DNA from: an uncultured Bacteroidales bacterium
Lineage (GTDB): Bacteria > Bacteroidota > Bacteroidia > Bacteroidales > Bacteroidaceae
Assembly: GCA_937914945.1 (NCBI GenBank)
Contig: CALGJF010000066.1
Location: 33,747 to 97,746, forward strand
DNA: 64,000 nucleotides
Direction of reading: 5' to 3'
The position numbers and the translations under genes were made by a program. Shown here one piece after another: positions 61,042 to 64,000 of this stretch. The notes beneath the pieces were generated by a model. That model ran no database searches, was not told where the DNA came from, and was given only the letters and a program-made list of their open reading frames with translations. Within the stretch, counting starts at the first letter, position 1. Every line of letters starts with the position of its first letter.

Positions 61042-63576
61042 ATGAAAAAATTTACTCTTTTTATTGCATCATTGTTTATTGCAATAGGTGCAATGGCGCA
61101 GGGCTCTACATATAGAGCCACAAGCACTAAGATTACGGCAACAGAACTAAATGAGAAAGCCGAAGAAACCTACATTGCAATCGGGTGTTTGTCAAGGACC
61201 CTGAATGGCTACTTTACAGGTAATGGTACAAATGCAAACTTCACAAATGACGCTGTGTTCATTTGGGAGCCCAAAGGCGATGGCACATTCTACATCAAGA
61301 ATTTAAGTGGTCAATACATGCAAAATTCAAACCCAAAGACATGGGGAACCATTGAGGCGGCTGCAAATTTCACAGCAATTAACGCAACAACCGCAGGAAG
61401 CGGTAATGCAAATTTTAACGGAGACGCTGATACAAGTAATTATATAGAAAGCGGAACAGATGCAAACCTGGTTCGTTTTCTTAAAGGAGGTAACGATGCT
61501 ACAACTTGGATGAATTTAGGTGCAAATGCATACAACAGCGGTAAAGGCGGTTGGACCATATTCTATATTTATGCTGTAGAAGAAGTTCCCGCCATTGATA
61601 TTACATATAAATACATATTCAACGGCGAAACCAAAAAAACCGAGGTTGTATCAGCAGCAATCGGCGATGAGTACCCCGAAGGTTCAACTGTACTGCCCTT
61701 TGGTGTTACAGCAACCAAGCCCGCAGGAATAGTTCAGGGCGATGAAACAGAGATAAACATTGAGGTTACTGTAAATCTTCCTTTTGAGTACTATAACAGC
61801 TATAGCGAGATTACACAGTGGTACTATGTAAATGTACGCGATGATGGCCCCACATATATGTACTACGATTCAAGCATCGAATACATTAAGGCAACAGCAA
61901 CAGAAGTTCCTTCTGATGCAAAAGACGCATACAGCTGGGCATTCATAGGTAACCCCTTTGACGGTTTCAAAATTGTAAACTTGCTCGCAGGTTCTACAAT
62001 GGTACTTTCTTCACCCGCTACACCCACAGCCAACCAAAATGCAAGCCAAATTGCACGTATGGTAACAGAGGAAGGTGCTACAGGTAACACAGATTGGGAT
62101 TTCATGAAGCCCACACACGCTAACGCAGCTGCCAACGGTTTCTACATTCAGCATCCCACAGCTCCTGGCTATGCACTTAACCGCCAGGATTACAACGGTG
62201 CTAAAACAGTATGTTATTGGGACCGCAGAGACACCGGTTCTACCTTCCAAGTTGTAGCACGTCCCAGCGTTCAGGGCGAGCTCGAGGCTCTTATTGAAAC
62301 AGCCGAGACTGAACTTGCAAAGATTTCTTCACTCGTAGGCGAAGGCTATGGCTACTATACACAGAGCGTTGCCGATGCACTCTCAAATGCTATTGAAGTT
62401 GCAAGAGCCGTAACAGTTGCCGATGAGAGCGACGTAGAAACATTGCAAGCTGCTATTAATGCAGACCGCCGCGGAAACATTCCCGCAGCAGGTGCTTTGA
62501 TTGCATTCCAATCGGCTTCTACCAAAGGATATTGCGCCGGTAAATATGTTAAGACTGTTCCTGTTGTAACAAACTATTCAGGTGCAGGATACTCTGCTGA
62601 CCGCGACCACACACAGCTTGTGTTCGACACATTTGAGCCCGCCACCACACCTTCGGCTGTATTCCAAGTTATTGCCGGTGACAACGAGGGTGAGTTCAAA
62701 CTCAAAAATATGCACACACAAGAGTATGTTGTATCATTTGTAAAGGGTGCTCAGCACATGGGTACCGAGGCAAATGCAGTAGCAATCACACTCAAGCCTA
62801 TCAGCGAGGGACAAATTGCTGTATTTGGTGCAAACAATGGAAAGCCTATGCACGCACAAGAGGCTCACAATGTAATTGTAACATGGGATGCAGAAAAAGA
62901 TAATGCATCAGTTTGGAAGATATCGGATGTTGAAGAATTTGCACACGAACTCACAGTTGGCGAGGTTGGCTATGCTACTTTGCAACTCGGTTTCGATGCT
63001 ATTATCCCCGCAGGCGCGGAGTGTTTCAAAGTAGTTAGCTCAGAGTCTAACTATGTAATCCTCGATAAGATAGAGGGCGATGTTCTCCCCGCAGGCGAGG
63101 CTGTTATCGTAAAGGCAACTCAGGGCACATACAACTTTAAATACACAACAGGTGGCACAAAGAGCGACGACAACAAACTTGTAGGTACACTCTACGACAA
63201 ATATATCACCGATGTTGCCGCATACGTACTTTCAGCTCCCGACACAGATGAAGACGGAGTTGCCGAAGTTGGTCTCTACAAAGCAAAATTCACAAGTTTT
63301 GTCGATACCAGCGGTACAGGACAAACTGTAGGAGTTGCTAACACATTCCTTAACAACGCCAACAAGGTATATTTGCCTGCATCTGCTCTTGCAAATGCAG
63401 ACGGAATCGCAAGCTACTCATTCAACTTCGATTGGGAAGGCACAACAGGCATCGAGGGTGTTGAGGCAGAGGGCGCACAGAACAGCGAAATCTACGACAT
63501 CACAGGTCGCAAGGTTAAGGCTATCACAGCCCCCGGCATCTACATTGTTAATGGTGCTAAAGTTGTGATTAAGTGA
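61042..63576 (+). CDS. Secreted lectin-like protein sharing the C-terminal module of the M60 protein
   Basis: 844 residues with signal peptide MKKFTLFIASLFIAIGAMAQ. Residues ~25-190 and ~220-410 look like lectin-type beta-trefoil or related units (GYFTGNG, FKIVNLLAGSTMVLSS). Residues ~415-485 are helical and FIVAR-like (EAARAVTVADESDVETLQAAIN-type). From ~485 a further lectin-like unit leads into a ~245-residue module (GKPMHAQEAHNVIV ... ANKVYLPASAL ... SEIYDITGRKVKAITAPGIYIVNGAKVVI) that matches the end of the 2977-residue M60 protein. No catalytic motif is seen. Its codon use is more AT-rich than the two genes before it. The ~60-residue peptide gene follows on the same strand. Confidence 0.8.
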   Translation: MKKFTLFIASLFIAIGAMAQGSTYRATSTKITATELNEKAEETYIAIGCLSRTLNGYFTGNGTNANFTNDAVFIWEPKGDGTFYIKNLSGQYMQNSNPKTWGTIEAAANFTAINATTAGSGNANFNGDADTSNYIESGTDANLVRFLKGGNDATTWMNLGANAYNSGKGGWTIFYIYAVEEVPAIDITYKYIFNGETKKTEVVSAAIGDEYPEGSTVLPFGVTATKPAGIVQGDETEINIEVTVNLPFEYYNSYSEITQWYYVNVRDDGPTYMYYDSSIEYIKATATEVPSDAKDAYSWAFIGNPFDGFKIVNLLAGSTMVLSSPATPTANQNASQIARMVTEEGATGNTDWDFMKPTHANAAANGFYIQHPTAPGYALNRQDYNGAKTVCYWDRRDTGSTFQVVARPSVQGELEALIETAETELAKISSLVGEGYGYYTQSVADALSNAIEVARAVTVADESDVETLQAAINADRRGNIPAAGALIAFQSASTKGYCAGKYVKTVPVVTNYSGAGYSADRDHTQLVFDTFEPATTPSAVFQVIAGDNEGEFKLKNMHTQEYVVSFVKGAQHMGTEANAVAITLKPISEGQIAVFGANNGKPMHAQEAHNVIVTWDAEKDNASVWKISDVEEFAHELTVGEVGYATLQLGFDAIIPAGAECFKVVSSESNYVILDKIEGDVLPAGEAVIVKATQGTYNFKYTTGGTKSDDNKLVGTLYDKYITDVAAYVLSAPDTDEDGVAEVGLYKAKFTSFVDTSGTGQTVGVANTFLNNANKVYLPASALANADGIASYSFNFDWEGTTGIEGVEAEGAQNSEIYDITGRKVKAITAPGIYIVNGAKVVIK

Positions 63577-63685
63577 GAGGAATAACAAACAAGTTTACTT
63601 GATTTGTATTCCCGAACGCCAACAACTTAGCCAAAGGCAAAGATCGTTAAGTAAATAACTGATAGACGAACTGATTTCTCCTTCG

Positions 63686-63714
63686 CTTTGCTTTGCTGAA
63701 ATGGCAAAGCAAGG
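63686..63714 (+). promoter_or_regulatory. Hairpin between the secreted protein and the small peptide gene
   Basis: An 11-bp stem with one G-T pair (63686-63696 with 63704-63714) and a 7-nt loop lies in the 182-bp gap. There is no T-run, so read-through into the peptide gene is possible; it may modulate the ratio of the two products. Confidence 0.5.
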
Positions 63715-63758
63715 GTAGAAACCAAAACAATAAGGAATTTATAAAATTATTAAACGAT

Positions 63759-63935
63759 ATGAAGAAAACTTATGTATCACCTCTCACAGACGAGGTAAAT
63801 GTAATGACTGAGGCTGTAATGGATGGATCAATCCCCGTTAACAGTGGTAGCGATAACGAAGTAGATACAACAAAGCCCGGCACTCAGCTTGGTAACACCC
63901 ATCGTGGTGAATGGGGTAATTTGTGGTCTAAATAA
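63759..63935 (+). CDS. Small protein ending in WGNLW
   Basis: 58 residues from the ATG at 63759 (MKKTYVSPLTDEVNV); the frame is open upstream to 63693 but the short form matches the related peptide at 14333-14518. It ends THRGEWGNLWSK and has a Gly/Asn/Asp/Thr-rich middle, with no signal peptide or membrane segment. Its last six codons form the left arm of the hairpin at 63918-63948. Function unknown; a second member of the pair described under findings. Confidence 0.72.
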   Translation: MKKTYVSPLTDEVNVMTEAVMDGSIPVNSGSDNEVDTTKPGTQLGNTHRGEWGNLWSK

Positions 63936-63948
63936 TAGACCACAAATT
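63918..63948 (+). terminator. Hairpin overlapping the stop of the small peptide gene
   Basis: AATTTGTGGTCTA (63918-63930) pairs perfectly with TAGACCACAAATT (63936-63948) around AATAA; the stop codon (63933-63935) is in the loop. It ends with ATT but lacks a long T-run. It may be a terminator or mRNA 3'-protecting structure. Nothing else is recognised from 63949 to the right edge. Confidence 0.65.
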
Positions 63949-64000
63949 ACACTATCGATAGCACGAGCAGCGATAAGTCGCGTGAAGCACAGACAAAGTT

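Overview
The window comes from a member of the Bacteroidales (Bacteroidetes); I cannot place it more finely. The signs are promoters of the TTTG-N19/20-TAnnTTTG (or TATCTTCG) type, a six-subunit Na+-translocating NADH:quinone reductase operon, the hemD-rnpA-yidD-tatD gene order, giant secreted proteins ending in a 'IYDLQGRK...PGFYIVNGKKV'-like tail, and a contiguous str-S10-spc-alpha ribosomal block without tuf between fusA and rpsJ.

Layout. 1-5496: the end of a ComM/YifB gene, then an apparent three-gene operon of an exported TPR protein, a membrane-anchored TIR protein and a shorter paralogue of the first protein. 5530-9124: housekeeping genes (LOG-type hydrolase, DUF4271, hemD, rnpA, yidD, tatD), then tRNA-Gln and a 44-bp palindromic terminator. 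9175-14121 (minus): Gate-domain membrane protein, porin, FemAB/GNAT-like acyltransferase, QdtA/FdtA-like cupin, and a glycerophospholipid acyltransferase. 14333-23510 (minus): a 2977-residue secreted M60 (enhancin-like) metallopeptidase followed by a ~60-residue peptide gene. 23853-25311: an AbiEii-type toxin/antitoxin pair between two ~220-bp direct repeats. 25409-32235: O-acetylhomoserine sulfhydrylase, an 85-bp tandem repeat carrying promoter-like boxes, pgeF, a beta-helix protein, a GT2 glycosyltransferase and a lipoprotein.

32455-38511 (minus): nqrABCDEF, in which NqrC carries an extra N-terminal rubredoxin-like domain. 38721-56704 (minus): rpsL-rpsG-fusA-rpsJ through rplQ, including rpmD (L30) and rpmJ (L36), which are easily missed. 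56995-63935 (plus): a secreted GEVED/T9SS-tail protein, a serine-type sulfatase, an 844-residue secreted protein sharing its C-terminal ~250-residue module with the M60 protein, and a second ~60-residue peptide gene downstream of it.

The most interesting points are: (i) the TPR/TIR/paralogue operon, which looks like an envelope-spanning TIR sensor-effector; (ii) the twice-seen pair of a secreted protein with an IYD-GRK tail followed by a small peptide ending in WxxLW or WxxIW; (iii) the rubredoxin-NqrC fusion; and (iv) the toxin/antitoxin cassette between long direct repeats. All functional statements rest on reading the sequence and family knowledge. No searches were run.
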